64,000 nucleotides of DNA from Oscillospiraceae bacterium (GCA_015066405.1 SVOM01000001.1:1-64000); one strand, 5' to 3'. Positions 1 through 8,789 are shown, counted from the stretch's first letter. Made by a program: numbers and translations. Notes: generated by a model not told the origin, from the letters alone.

Positions 1-1
1 C

Positions 2-430
2 CGCAGTGTTACGGGGGCTGAAGATTTTTTAAATGAAGAACAGGTGTGGCAAACCTTTATTGTGCTCGCTGAAGATATTGCAAAACGCTTGCGCGCCCAC
101 GGGCAATATGCGGGCGGTATACAGGTGCACACAAGGAATACCGAACTTAAAGTGCGGGAATTCAGCCGCGCGCTTGATAGCCCTACAGATATAAGCATAA
201 AAATTGCCGAGGAAGGCATAAAGCTGTTCCGCGATAATTACTATTGGGATTTACCACTGCGTTCGGTGGGGCTTAGAGCCATAAATTTAAAGGATGAGCT
301 AACCGCCGTTCAGGAAGATTTATTTTCTGATACTGATAATCAAATAAAACTCGAAAAAATCGAGGACAGCATACACTCAATTCGCAAAAAGTTTGGAGAT
401 ACAAGCATAAAACGAGGGCGGAACGTATAA
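2..430 (+). CDS. dinB: DNA polymerase IV (Y-family), C-terminal part, cut by window start
   Basis: The frame is open from base 2 to the TAA at 428-430 and has no start in the window, so only about 142 C-terminal residues are visible. They resemble the little-finger domain of Y-family polymerases: an acidic lead-in, then AEDIAKRLRAHGQYAGGIQV, then alternating strands and helices ending in a basic tail. In the family this domain grips the DNA around lesions during error-prone translesion synthesis. The palm and finger domains with the catalytic acidic residues lie outside the window, so activity cannot be judged. A hairpin terminator follows directly. The family assignment is fairly secure; the choice of DinB over another Y-family member is inferred from length and style. 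Confidence 0.8.
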   Translation, partial: RSVTGAEDFLNEEQVWQTFIVLAEDIAKRLRAHGQYAGGIQVHTRNTELKVREFSRALDSPTDISIKIAEEGIKLFRDNYYWDLPLRSVGLRAINLKDELTAVQEDLFSDTDNQIKLEKIEDSIHSIRKKFGDTSIKRGRNV

Positions 431-439
431 ATAAACTGT

Positions 440-484
440 AAAGAGAGAACCATTCTACGTACAGTAGAGTGCTCTCTCTTTTAA
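440..484 (+). terminator. Rho-independent terminator after dinB
   Basis: AAAGAGAG (440-447) pairs with CTCTCTTT (474-481), enclosing a second small stem, and the right arm runs into T residues. Confidence 0.7.
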
Positions 485-584
485 ATTTATATTGCTTTTT
501 TAAGTGTGGATGCAAAACCCCAACAATAGATTGAAAAGCATACCGAAGCAACACTATAATTGTGCAAGAAAGGTTGGGGAAAGC

Positions 585-2378
585 ATGCAAATACACAAAA
601 ACACAGTTCCGATATTTTTCGCAACGGATGACAGTTATGCTCCGTTCGCGGCGGTTGCAATTAAATCACTGAGTGATAACGCATCAAGAAAATATCGCTA
701 CAAAATACATATTTTATTTACAGATTTATCAGCCGATAATCGCAAAAAAATCGGTACGCTTGAAACCGAAAATATGAAAATCGAGTTTTTTGATGTGAAA
801 GAAAAAATGAAGAAGAGCGGCGGCAACTTTCATCTTAGAGATTACTACAGCTTCGCCACATACTACCGTTTTTTCATTCCCGAAATGTTCCCGCAGTATA
901 AAAAAGGGATTTATCTTGACTCTGATATTGCGGTTTTGGGAGATATATCCGAGCTTTACAACATAAAACTATCAGATAATCTTGTGGCGGCGGTAAGCGA
1001 TGAAATTGTTGCCGATATGGATGCGTTTGGCGAGTATGTCGAGAAGGTTATAGGCACGCCGAGAGAAAAGTATTTCAATGCGGGTGTTCTTTTGATGAAC
1101 CTCGAAAAATTGCGTGAAGTGGACATTGAATTGAAACTTAAAAAGCTTATGCAGTTATACCGTTTTCCCGTAGCGCAAGACCAGGACTACCTAAACGTTT
1201 TGTGTGCGGATAAGGTTGTGTATCTTGATAAATCGTGGAACAAAACGGCATATCCCGAGTCGCCTAAAAATGCCAAGCCCAATATCGCACACTACAAAAT
1301 GAACTATAAGCCTTGGCATTATGATGGTGTAGGATATGAAGAATACTTTTGGGAATATGCAAAAAAAACACAGCCGTATAAAGAGCAAATCATCAACATA
1401 AAAAACTCTTATACCGAAGCGGACAGAGAAAACGATGCCCACGCCGGTGAGTCCCTACAAGAACTTGCCTTGCTGGAAATAAAGAAAGCACTGCAAAGCG
1501 ACTATGTTTTGCCGATTAATATGGCGGAGGAGGGCACGGGCGAGCAGCTTTCAAGAGCCGAAATACTCAAAAAAATAGAAGAGTATGAAAGAGAGGGGCT
1601 TTTTGATGTTGATGTAGAAAACGACCCACCAACAAGACCTCTTGAAACGGGCGAGGTAGATTATCTCGGCAAAAAACTTAAAACGAGGTTTTGTACATTT
1701 ATCGCAAACGTTGTCGCTAAAACCTATTTTGATGGTCTAATCAGAAAAAATGAACTCATAATAAAAGAAATCCGCGGTATAGAAAATTATAAAGCGGTAG
1801 CAAAAAAAGGTGTTATAATTACCGCTAACCATTTTAATCCGTATGATAATTATGCAGTTTATAAGGCGATAGAACCGTTGCTCCGCGGCAAGCGGCTTTA
1901 TAAAATAATTAGAGAGGGGAACTATACAACCTTTAAAGGTCTTTACGGCTTTTTCTTTAGGCATTGTAACACATTGCCAATTCCGTCAAAGCTCTCGGTA
2001 TGGCGTGAGATGAGTGATGCAGTGTGCACACTTATTTCGAAAAACGAAAAAATACTTATATATCCCGAGCAGGCTTTATGGTGGAATTACAAAAAGCCGC
2101 GTCCGCTTAAAAGCGGCGCGTTTCGGTTTGCGGTTAAATCGGGCGCTGTGGTTCTGCCTGTATTTATAACGATGGAAGACTCTAAGTATTTAGAGCCCGA
2201 CGGCTCCAAAAGGCAAGCATACACGCTGCATTTTCTAAAGCCGATTTATGCCGACCCCGATTTATCAGACAAGCAAAACACCGAAAAAATGGCTGAGCAA
2301 AACTATGCCGCATGGAAAGAGGTTTATGAGTCATTTTACGGCAAACCATTAAAATATTCGGATGGTGGGGAGAAATGA
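585..2378 (+). CDS. Family 8 glycosyltransferase fused to a PlsC-type acyltransferase
   Basis: This 597-residue protein has two catalytic domains. Residues about 8-270 look like a GT8 glycosyltransferase: a start strand FFATDDSYAPFAAVA, the metal/nucleotide-sugar DxD in YLDSDIAVLGD (D112, D114), and the YFNAGVLLMNL segment near 164-173. After a charged linker, residues about 370-597 form a lysophospholipid-acyltransferase domain with the catalytic NHxxxxD box as NHFNPYD (N415 to D420) and a YPEQ block (493-496) that matches the third PlsC motif. I chose ATG 585 because GGGGAAAGC precedes it; the frame is open upstream to GTG 504. The stop overlaps the next start by four bases. A role in making an acylated glycolipid is inference; the domains are clear. 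No signal peptide is seen. Confidence 0.85.
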   Translation: MQIHKNTVPIFFATDDSYAPFAAVAIKSLSDNASRKYRYKIHILFTDLSADNRKKIGTLETENMKIEFFDVKEKMKKSGGNFHLRDYYSFATYYRFFIPEMFPQYKKGIYLDSDIAVLGDISELYNIKLSDNLVAAVSDEIVADMDAFGEYVEKVIGTPREKYFNAGVLLMNLEKLREVDIELKLKKLMQLYRFPVAQDQDYLNVLCADKVVYLDKSWNKTAYPESPKNAKPNIAHYKMNYKPWHYDGVGYEEYFWEYAKKTQPYKEQIINIKNSYTEADRENDAHAGESLQELALLEIKKALQSDYVLPINMAEEGTGEQLSRAEILKKIEEYEREGLFDVDVENDPPTRPLETGEVDYLGKKLKTRFCTFIANVVAKTYFDGLIRKNELIIKEIRGIENYKAVAKKGVIITANHFNPYDNYAVYKAIEPLLRGKRLYKIIREGNYTTFKGLYGFFFRHCNTLPIPSKLSVWREMSDAVCTLISKNEKILIYPEQALWWNYKKPRPLKSGAFRFAVKSGAVVLPVFITMEDSKYLEPDGSKRQAYTLHFLKPIYADPDLSDKQNTEKMAEQNYAAWKEVYESFYGKPLKYSDGGEK

Positions 2379-2920
2379 AACTATACACAATAATAATCGG
2401 TATTGCTAATTTAGTTATAATGGCGGCAAACATTTTGTGGCACGGAAATGTACCCTTGTCCTTACTGGCACCGCCAGCCGCCACGGTTTTTGTAATAGCA
2501 CTTGATGGCGTTGGCGCCGCGCTTTTGCGAAAGCTCCCCGAAAGATTTTTCTCGCCCGACCGCCGCGTTTTTGTGGCAGGTAAAAAAGAAAGAAATTTTT
2601 ATCGGTGTTTAAAAATCAAAAAATGGAAAGCCAAAATACCCGAGCTTGGCGGATTTACAAATTTCCACAAGGACAAAATCGAGAGCAAAACCGACAAGCA
2701 GTATTTACGCAAATTTTTGCTTGAAATAAACTACGGAGTTATAATACACCTGCAAAATGCGGTGTTTGGCTTTTTAACTATGCTTTTGCCGTTTCCGTTG
2801 TCCGTAACGCTGCTAGTAGCAATAGTTAATTTTGTTTTAAGCTTGATGCCTATGGCGGTGCTGCGCTATAACGGAACAGTGCTTAAAGAACTCTATATAA
2901 AACAAAAAACCGTCCGGTAG
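2375..2920 (+). CDS. Small membrane protein, CrtO-like acyltransferase candidate
   Basis: 181 residues with hydrophobic segments near 5-25, 28-50 and 125-165. The soluble middle carries KIKKWKAKIPELGGF (about 81-95), which resembles the conserved block of the glycosyl-4,4'-diaponeurosporenoate acyltransferase (CrtO) family, whose founding members acylate a glycosylated carotenoid. The gene overlaps the GT8/PlsC fusion by ATGA, so the two are translationally coupled. A shared job in lipid or glycolipid acylation fits the context but is inference. No carotenoid genes are in the window, so a carotenoid substrate is not supported. Confidence 0.55.
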   Translation: MKLYTIIIGIANLVIMAANILWHGNVPLSLLAPPAATVFVIALDGVGAALLRKLPERFFSPDRRVFVAGKKERNFYRCLKIKKWKAKIPELGGFTNFHKDKIESKTDKQYLRKFLLEINYGVIIHLQNAVFGFLTMLLPFPLSVTLLVAIVNFVLSLMPMAVLRYNGTVLKELYIKQKTVR

Positions 2921-2934
2921 GGCGGTTTTTTAGG
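2905..2934. terminator. Bidirectional terminator between convergent genes
   Basis: AAAAACCGTCC (2905-2915), loop GGTA, GGGCGGTTTTT (2920-2930). It includes the stop of the plus-strand gene and touches the stop of the minus-strand gene, and both sides have A/T runs. Confidence 0.85.
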
Positions 2935-3916
2935 ATTTGGGGGTTAGTTTCTTTTTATAGTTTTCGCCAAATAATTTATCGGCGAACCACACATTCTCTA
3001 CAGTAAAGGCTTTGCCGTTTAGATAGTTAAGCTTGCCGGCATCGGTTGTGAAACAAAATGTGAGTTTATATGAATAAAGCGCTTGCTTATCAAAGCCCAT
3101 CTTTTTGTCTTTTGCATTTTTACCGTACTTGCCGTCCCCAAGCAGTGGCAGACCGACACTCGCCATATGGGCGCGTATTTGGTGGGTCCTGCCTGTCAGC
3201 AATAAAATTTCGAGCAAGCACAAATCATTTTTGTGGCAAATAACACGGTATTTTGTTTTTATCGGCACATTTTTGCCATTGGCTTTACCCGATAAAAACA
3301 CTTTGTTTTTATCGCTGTCCTTTTCGAGATACCCTGTCAGTAAATCTTCACGTACCTTAGGCACACCGTGTACAACGGCTAAATATTCCTTGTCAATTTC
3401 TCGTGTTTTTATTTTGTCGCAAAGGATTCGCAGTGCCTCGGCATTTTTAGCGGCGATTACAATACCGCCTGTGTTTCGGTCAATGCGGTTGGCAAGCGCG
3501 GGCTTAAATGAGTTTTCTTTTTCGGGGTCATATTCGCCCTTTTCATACAAATAACGCTGTATTCGGCCTATGAGTGTATCGTTGTACTCGGTATCATCGG
3601 GGTGCACGATAAGACCTTGCGGTTTATCAGCAAGCAGTATATTTTCATCCTCATAAACGATTTTCAAGGTGTCGCTCGCTCGCAAGAAATCATAGTGGGG
3701 CGGCACGGCAGTAAAGAACTCATCGTTTATATACATATCAACCACATCGCCAACATTAAGTTTTGTGGAAATCTCTGCGCGCTTTCGGTTGATTTTTATG
3801 TTTTTTGTGCGTATAGATTTGTACATAAGCGATTTGGGTAGCAGCGGCACGGCTTTAGATATAAACTTGTCCAAGCGTTGTCCTGCATCATTTTGACCAA
3901 TTACAAAAGACTTCAC
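2930..3916 (-). CDS. RluA-family 23S/tRNA pseudouridine synthase
   Basis: 328 residues. An S4-type RNA-binding domain occupies about residues 8-72 (QRLDKFISKAVPLLPKSLMY start). The catalytic domain follows, with the RxD-type signature NRIDRNTGGIVIAAK near residues 143-157; its aspartate is the nucleophile of this family. TGRTHQIRAHMASVG later in the chain is the second conserved RluA-family block. The protein converts uridine to pseudouridine in structured RNA. The start is GTG with an upstream AAGGGGGG. RluC or RluD type cannot be told apart here, so no symbol is given. It converges with the acyltransferase gene and is divergent from radC. Confidence 0.92.
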   Translation of the reverse strand: MKSFVIGQNDAGQRLDKFISKAVPLLPKSLMYKSIRTKNIKINRKRAEISTKLNVGDVVDMYINDEFFTAVPPHYDFLRASDTLKIVYEDENILLADKPQGLIVHPDDTEYNDTLIGRIQRYLYEKGEYDPEKENSFKPALANRIDRNTGGIVIAAKNAEALRILCDKIKTREIDKEYLAVVHGVPKVREDLLTGYLEKDSDKNKVFLSGKANGKNVPIKTKYRVICHKNDLCLLEILLLTGRTHQIRAHMASVGLPLLGDGKYGKNAKDKKMGFDKQALYSYKLTFCFTTDAGKLNYLNGKAFTVENVWFADKLFGENYKKKLTPKS

Positions 3917-3976
3917 TTCCAGCCCCCCTTTTTAAAATAATCATAACACAAAACCGAAAATTTTCAACGATTTTTA

Positions 3977-4004
3977 TTTACTTTCTAAAATATTGTATTA
4001 TAAT
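3977..4004 (+). promoter_or_regulatory. Sigma-A-type promoter for radC
   Basis: TTTACT (3977-3982), 16-base spacer, TATAAT (3999-4004). A second TATAAT at 4010-4015 could be used instead, but its -35 region is poor. Confidence 0.45.
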
Positions 4005-4034
4005 GGTAGTATAATATTTTTGGCGGAGCGAATA

Positions 4035-4739
4035 ATGGAACACAAAGAGCAACCATCATACATAAACCATAGAAAAAGGGTAAAAGAAAAATTTCTTAAA
4101 GACGGTTTTACCGAGGGCACAAAGGCATATGAAGTGCTTGAATTGGTGCTGTTTTACTGCATCCCAAGGGTAAACACCAAAGAAATAGCTAAAGATCTTT
4201 TAAGAAAATTCGGCTCGTTGGAGGGAGTTTTTAATGCACCCGCACAAGAGCTTAAAAAATTCCCCGGAATTACCGATAACGGAGTTGTACTTTTAAGGTT
4301 GATGATAGAGCTAACGCATATATGCGCCGCAAAATCGGTAGATAAGAAAACGGTATTTTCCTGTGTTGATGAAATCGGCACATATTTGCTCGGCCGATAT
4401 GCCGGAATAACGGATGAGCGGTTTGCGGTGGTGTGCTTGCAAAACAACGGTAATTTCATTTCGTTTGACTTTATCGGTGATGGCGACAAATCGTCTGTAG
4501 GGGTTAGCACCCGCAAAATTATCGAAATAGTTATTGAACACAAAGCGACTATGATAGTCATAGCCCATAATCATCCCGGTGGGTTAGCATTGCCGTCCGG
4601 TACTGACCTTGAAACCACCAAACGCATAAGCGAGGCGTTAAAGCATATAGGAGTCAGATTGTTCGACCATATAGTTATAGCCGATGGCGATTTTGTTTCG
4701 TTCGCCCAGTCAGAACAGTTCCGTGAATATTTAAAGTAA
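4035..4739 (+). CDS. radC: RadC-family JAB/MPN-domain protein
   Basis: 234 residues. The N-terminal third is a helix-hairpin-helix-like region (EIAKDLLRKFGSLEGVFNAP, then FPGITDNGVVLLRLM). The C-terminal half is the JAB/MPN-like domain with the metal motif HxH-x10-D, seen as HNHPGGLALPSGTD. The name RadC comes from a repair phenotype later questioned in E. coli, so the molecular function is uncertain although the family is certain. ATG 4035 is chosen over TTG 3993 because GGAG (4025-4028) sits six bases upstream. The gene stands alone between a promoter and a bidirectional terminator. Confidence 0.92.
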   Translation: MEHKEQPSYINHRKRVKEKFLKDGFTEGTKAYEVLELVLFYCIPRVNTKEIAKDLLRKFGSLEGVFNAPAQELKKFPGITDNGVVLLRLMIELTHICAAKSVDKKTVFSCVDEIGTYLLGRYAGITDERFAVVCLQNNGNFISFDFIGDGDKSSVGVSTRKIIEIVIEHKATMIVIAHNHPGGLALPSGTDLETTKRISEALKHIGVRLFDHIVIADGDFVSFAQSEQFREYLK

Positions 4740-4740
4740 A

Positions 4741-4768
4741 AAAAGTGTGCCGAAGCACACTTTTTTAT
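4741..4768. terminator. Bidirectional terminator between radC and cotJC
   Basis: AAAAGTGTGC (4741-4750), loop CGAA, GCACACTTTT (4755-4764), with A and T runs on both sides. Confidence 0.9.
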
Positions 4769-5376
4769 TTTTTACCGCAATTTTTATCAAAACTGGGGTT
4801 GCAGGCATAGAAGTTTTTGCTGTTTAGTTTATCGGTCGTAATACCGAGTGCCTCACCAAAACGCTGATAGTGAACTATTTCGCGTTGTCTAAGGAACTTA
4901 AGCGGGTCGCGTACATCAGGGTCGTCGATTAGTCGCAACAGGTTATCATAGGTTGTTCTTGCCTTTTGCTCGGCTGCCAAATCCTCGTGCAAATCGGTTA
5001 TAATATCGCCTTTTGCTTGGATATACTCGGCACGCCAGGGAAGGCCTGATGCGGCTATCGGGTACACACCTGCGGTGTGGTCGACAAAGTATTTATCAAA
5101 GCCCGATGCTACAATTTCCTTTTCGCTTAAATTTTTGGTTAGCTGATAAACCATAGCGCAAACCATCTCGAGATGGGCAAGCTCCTCGGTGCCGATATCG
5201 GTTAAGAGGCCCTTAACCTCGGCATAGGGCATTGAATAGCGCTGCGTTAAATATCGCATTGATGCGCCAAGCTCGCCATCGGGACCGCCGTACTGACTGA
5301 TGATTATTTGCGCGTATTTCGGGTTGGGGTTTTTGATGTTTACGGGGTATTGAAGTTTTTTAGTATATTGCCACAT
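4765..5376 (-). CDS. cotJC: Spore coat protein CotJC, manganese-catalase-like
   Basis: 203 residues starting MWQYTKKLQYPVN, the typical CotJC start. It is a ferritin-like four-helix protein of the manganese catalase family, with likely dimetal ligands in GTEELAHLEM (ExxH) and REIVHYQRF (ExxH) plus an intervening EQKAR. In Bacillus, CotJC belongs to the inner coat and catalase activity is plausible but not shown by sequence alone. I use the internal ATG at 5374-5376 rather than an in-frame upstream start, because it lies two bases after the cotJB stop. Last gene of cotJABC. Its presence suggests an endospore former. Confidence 0.93.
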   Translation of the reverse strand: MWQYTKKLQYPVNIKNPNPKYAQIIISQYGGPDGELGASMRYLTQRYSMPYAEVKGLLTDIGTEELAHLEMVCAMVYQLTKNLSEKEIVASGFDKYFVDHTAGVYPIAASGLPWRAEYIQAKGDIITDLHEDLAAEQKARTTYDNLLRLIDDPDVRDPLKFLRQREIVHYQRFGEALGITTDKLNSKNFYACNPSFDKNCGKK

Positions 5377-5378
5377 AA

Positions 5379-5642
5379 CTAACAGTTCGCCTCGTTTTCC
5401 CATGGCCACGGGTTATCTACCCAGGTCCATCGTTGTTCATTATGAGCATCCTTTGCCGTTACTACATAAGGGCCGAAGCGTGCTTCGTACTGCTCTATAG
5501 CAGCAGCTCTTTTGAGTTTATAGTGTCTAAGCTTTTCGAGTGCTTTTTTATCAAGCGGATGGGTATCAAGATACAGCACCATTTCATAAATGGCAAAATC
5601 GTATGCGTGTATTGTCCGCCTTAATTTTTGTTGCTCGCTCAT
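5379..5642 (-). CDS. cotJB: Spore coat protein CotJB
   Basis: 87 residues with the CotJB pattern: LRRTIHAYDFAIYEMVLYLD, a central helix rich in K and R, then FGP and a tryptophan-rich tail (RWTWVDNPWPWENE). The ATG at 5640-5642 is preferred over an upstream GTG because GGAGGA lies nine bases before it. The start overlaps the cotJA stop by four bases. It is a coat assembly protein of unknown biochemical activity, made in the mother cell during sporulation in the organisms where it has been studied. Confidence 0.92.
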   Translation of the reverse strand: MSEQQKLRRTIHAYDFAIYEMVLYLDTHPLDKKALEKLRHYKLKRAAAIEQYEARFGPYVVTAKDAHNEQRWTWVDNPWPWENEANC

Positions 5643-5827
5643 ATTTTGCACTCCTCCATAAACGGTTTATGAAGCTCGCGGAATATGGTGCCAACGCTGT
5701 AGCCCTCGGCAGTGGGGTAGGTGTCGAGCACCTTTTGCCTGCGGACATACGCCATTGCAAGCGGAACTTCATCGGTATCATTCCGTGTACCGTTTATAAC
5801 AATAAATTCTTGTAATGGATTAATCAT
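5639..5827 (-). CDS. cotJA: Spore coat-associated protein CotJA
   Basis: 62 residues. The segment PLAMAYVRRQKVLDTY followed by GYSVGTIFRELHKPF matches the short CotJA family (PLAMAYVP-Q ... GTIFPELDKPF). It is first gene of the cotJABC operon and overlaps cotJB by ATGA. A GAAAGG sequence precedes the ATG at some distance. Expected role: coat composition, by family. Confidence 0.88.
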   Translation of the reverse strand: MINPLQEFIVINGTRNDTDEVPLAMAYVRRQKVLDTYPTAEGYSVGTIFRELHKPFMEECKI

Positions 5828-5856
5828 TATAAAGTTACCTTTCTTGCCGCCTTATA

Positions 5857-5883
5857 TATTTTATGCCGAGTTTGGACGCTTGT
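5857..5883 (-). promoter_or_regulatory. Sporulation-type (sigma-K/E-like) promoter for cotJABC
   Basis: On the minus strand AC, 16 bases, then CATAAAATA. This fits the Bacillus sigma-K pattern AC-N16-CATANNNTA and is one mismatch from the sigma-E -10 box CATACAnT. No sigma-A -35 box is seen at the right distance. Confidence 0.45.
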
Positions 5884-5893
5884 TAAAAAGGGG

Positions 5894-5922
5894 TGGAAAT
5901 TTTAAAAGAGATGTTGTATAAT
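5894..5922 (+). promoter_or_regulatory. Promoter for trkA-trkH
   Basis: TGGAAA (5894-5899), 17-base spacer, TATAAT (5917-5922). The -35 matches four of six consensus bases; the same TGGAAA-N17-TATAAT arrangement precedes the hydrogenase operon. Confidence 0.5.
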
Positions 5923-5954
5923 AATGGCATATTGATGTTAAGTAGGTAATGCTT

Positions 5955-7316
5955 ATGAAAATTATGGTTGTAGGTTGCGGCAAAATAGGGGCTACCATCA
6001 CAAAAGCCTTGATAGCTGAGGGGCACGATATTACGGTTATGGATAATGACCCCGCGGTTATTTCCGAGATTACAAACATATATGATGTTATGGCTATTTG
6101 CGGCAGTGGTACCGACTGTGAGGCATTAGCCGAAGCAGAGGTTGATACCGCCGAGCTTTTTATTGCCGTTACGGGTTCGGATGAATTTAATATGTTAAGC
6201 TGTTTCTTGGCACAAAAGATGGGTGCTACATATACTGTGGCGCGTATTAGAAATCCGCAGTACAACGCCAAAAAATCAGATTTGCTAAAGAAGGAACTTT
6301 CAATTTCTCACGCCATTAATCCTGAGCTTTCCGCAGCCAAAGAAATGCTCAATGTTTTAAAACTGCCGTCAGCCGTTAAGGTTGAAACCTTTTCGCGCGG
6401 TAATTTTGAGATGATTGAACTATCGGTCAAAGAAAATTCTCCGCTTGATAATATGATGCTTATGGAGCTTAGAAAAAAATACACCGAGAAATTCCTTATT
6501 TGCGCGGTTGAGCGTGATGACAAGGTTTATATTCCCGGCGGTAATTTTGTGCTTAAAAGTGGGGACAAAATAGGTCTTTTGGCCGCTCCAACCGAAATTC
6601 AGCGTCTACTTAAGCAGCTTGGCATCCTGCAAAAGCAAGCGAGAAATGTAATGATACTCGGTGCCAGCCGTACGGCATACTATTTATCTCGTATGCTGCT
6701 TGATAGTGGCAACTCGGTAAAAATAGTTGAAATTAATCACGCAAGATGCATTGAAATGAGCGAGGCCTTACCCGAGGCGGTTGTTATAAACGGCGATGGC
6801 GCCAGCCGTGAGCTTTTACTCGAAGAGGGTATAGCAAATGTTGATGCATTTTTATCTCTTACGGGCGATGATGAGAAAAATATACTTTTATCCTACTTTG
6901 CGCTTGAGCAAAATGTACCAAAGGTAATCACAAAGGTTAACCGCGATGAATATTTTGCAACGGCGGAAAAATTAGGTCTTGAAACAATAATCACACCGCG
7001 CAAGTCCATAGCAAACATTGCCGTGCGCTACGCAAGGGCACTGCAAAACTCTATGGGCAGCAAGGTTGAAACCCTTTATAAGCTTATGGATGAACACGCC
7101 GAGGCACTCGAATTTGTGGCGGCGGCCGACTGCGAGATTTTGGGCATACCGCTTAAACAGCTTTGCACAAAGCCCAATGTTTTGGTGGGCGGTATTATAC
7201 GCGGCAGACGTGCCATCATACCAAACGGCGATGACGCTATCATGGCAGGGGACAGAGTGGTTGTTATATCAACCGGTCATCCGCTTGCCGACCTTGAAGA
7301 TATTGTTGAGGGATAG
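5955..7316 (+). CDS. trkA: Trk potassium uptake system peripheral subunit TrkA
   Basis: 453 residues with two tandem RCK (NAD-binding plus ligand-binding) halves. The first Rossmann loop is VVGCGKIGATIT with the acidic strand-two end TVMDND; the second starts MILGASRTAYYLSRML near residue 233 and ends its second strand with VKIVEIN. TrkA sits on the cytoplasmic face of the TrkH channel and gates it in response to nucleotides. ATG 5955 is preferred to ATG 5949 because AGG (5944-5946) is eight bases before it but only two before the other. trkH follows after three bases, so they form one operon. Confidence 0.94.
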   Translation: MKIMVVGCGKIGATITKALIAEGHDITVMDNDPAVISEITNIYDVMAICGSGTDCEALAEAEVDTAELFIAVTGSDEFNMLSCFLAQKMGATYTVARIRNPQYNAKKSDLLKKELSISHAINPELSAAKEMLNVLKLPSAVKVETFSRGNFEMIELSVKENSPLDNMMLMELRKKYTEKFLICAVERDDKVYIPGGNFVLKSGDKIGLLAAPTEIQRLLKQLGILQKQARNVMILGASRTAYYLSRMLLDSGNSVKIVEINHARCIEMSEALPEAVVINGDGASRELLLEEGIANVDAFLSLTGDDEKNILLSYFALEQNVPKVITKVNRDEYFATAEKLGLETIITPRKSIANIAVRYARALQNSMGSKVETLYKLMDEHAEALEFVAAADCEILGIPLKQLCTKPNVLVGGIIRGRRAIIPNGDDAIMAGDRVVVISTGHPLADLEDIVEG

Positions 7317-7319
7317 TGT

Positions 7320-8789
7320 ATGAACCGTAGAATGATTTTTAGGGTTATCGGCAGTATTTTGCAGATCGAAGCTATATTTTTGGTGCTTTCGGGCGTTGTA
7401 TCGGCGATTTATAAAGAGAATAAATCGCTGTTAGCGTTTTTATTAAGTGCAGTTATAGCGATTACTGTAGGTACTCTTTTAAAGACCTTTTCAAAGCCGA
7501 AAACCTTTGTTATATATGCTAAAGAGGGGTTTGTAATTGTAGCGTTCGCGTGGATGCTTATGTCGCTTATCGGCGCTTTGCCGTTTGTTATTAGCGGAGA
7601 TATACCAAGCTATGTTGATGCGGTTTTTGAGATAGTCAGCGGCTTTACAACAACAGGTGCTTCCATTATTACAAGCTTTGACGGCATCAGCCACGGCACA
7701 CTTTTTTGGCGCAGCTTTTCACACTGGATAGGCGGTATGGGTATACTCGTATTTGTAACGGCTATATTGCCGAGCGTTTCCGAGCGCCCTATTCACATTT
7801 TGCGCGCTGAAATGCCGGGTCCCACAATGGGAAAACTTTTACCGCGCCTTAAAGATACCGCGGTAATTCTTTATATAATTTACGTGATTATGACTGTCAT
7901 TTTAATCGCGCTGTTAATCTTTGGCGGCATGCCTGTGTTTGATAGTATCATACATGCGTTCGGCACTGCGGGTACGGGTGGATTTGGTGTCAGAGCTGAT
8001 AGCGTCAGTTCATATAGTTCATACTTGCAGTGGGTAATTACCGTCTTTATGATACTCTTCGGCGTTAATTTCAATATATATTATTTACTGCTTATAAAGA
8101 AGATTAAAAATTTCTTCACAAGTGAAGAATTGTGGAGCTATATCGGCATAATTTTATCGGCGACGGCGATAATCACCGTTAATATTTTCTCGATTTATCA
8201 GAATTTTGCCGACTCGCTTCGCAATTCGGCTTTTCAGGTGGCATCGATTATATCAACGACCGGTTATTCCACCGTTGATTTTAACAACTGGCCTACTCTT
8301 TCAAAAACGATACTGATAATTCTTATGTTTATAGGCGGTTGCGCGGGCTCAACGGCGGGTGGTATAAAGGTTTCGCGCATCGTTATAATGTTTAAAATGA
8401 TAGGCAAGGAAATAAAGCATATGCTCCATCCGCGCGCGGTATCATCGGTGAGATTTGAAAAGCGTCCCGTAGATGCGGCGACAACCAAGAATATAGGCAA
8501 TTACTTTCTTATCTATTTTGTTTGTTTCTTTGTAATTTTGTTGCTTTTATCGGCGGATTCGATTACCGTGGGAACGGTAAATAATGCGTTTGAAACTAAT
8601 TTTTCTGCCGCGGCGGCGTGTTTTAACAACGTAGGCCCCGGTCTTTCGGCGGTCGGACCCTTGGCAAGTTATGCACAGTACTCAGATTTTTCGAAAATTG
8701 TTTTGTCGTTTGCAATGCTGCTTGGCCGACTTGAAATATTTCCGCTGATTATTGCTTTATCTCCGTCTTGTTGGTCGAGAAACAAATAA
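7320..8789 (+). CDS. trkH: Trk/Ktr-type potassium channel subunit TrkH
   Basis: 489 residues, very hydrophobic, with the four pore-loop regions expected of the SKT superfamily: FTTTGAS, GTAGTGGFG, STTGYST and NNVGPGLS. Each contributes selectivity-filter glycines. Several transmembrane helices precede each loop. It imports potassium across the cytoplasmic membrane with TrkA as regulator. The family end motif GRLEIFPL is near the C-terminus, so the protein is complete. The gene is three bases downstream of trkA. Confidence 0.95.
   Translation: MNRRMIFRVIGSILQIEAIFLVLSGVVSAIYKENKSLLAFLLSAVIAITVGTLLKTFSKPKTFVIYAKEGFVIVAFAWMLMSLIGALPFVISGDIPSYVDAVFEIVSGFTTTGASIITSFDGISHGTLFWRSFSHWIGGMGILVFVTAILPSVSERPIHILRAEMPGPTMGKLLPRLKDTAVILYIIYVIMTVILIALLIFGGMPVFDSIIHAFGTAGTGGFGVRADSVSSYSSYLQWVITVFMILFGVNFNIYYLLLIKKIKNFFTSEELWSYIGIILSATAIITVNIFSIYQNFADSLRNSAFQVASIISTTGYSTVDFNNWPTLSKTILIILMFIGGCAGSTAGGIKVSRIVIMFKMIGKEIKHMLHPRAVSSVRFEKRPVDAATTKNIGNYFLIYFVCFFVILLLLSADSITVGTVNNAFETNFSAAAACFNNVGPGLSAVGPLASYAQYSDFSKIVLSFAMLLGRLEIFPLIIALSPSCWSRNK

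Noticed and set aside
504-584. 27-codon N-terminal extension of the GT8/acyltransferase fusion
   Set aside because: The GT8 fold begins just after ATG 585, which has a ribosome site; the GTG at 504 does not.
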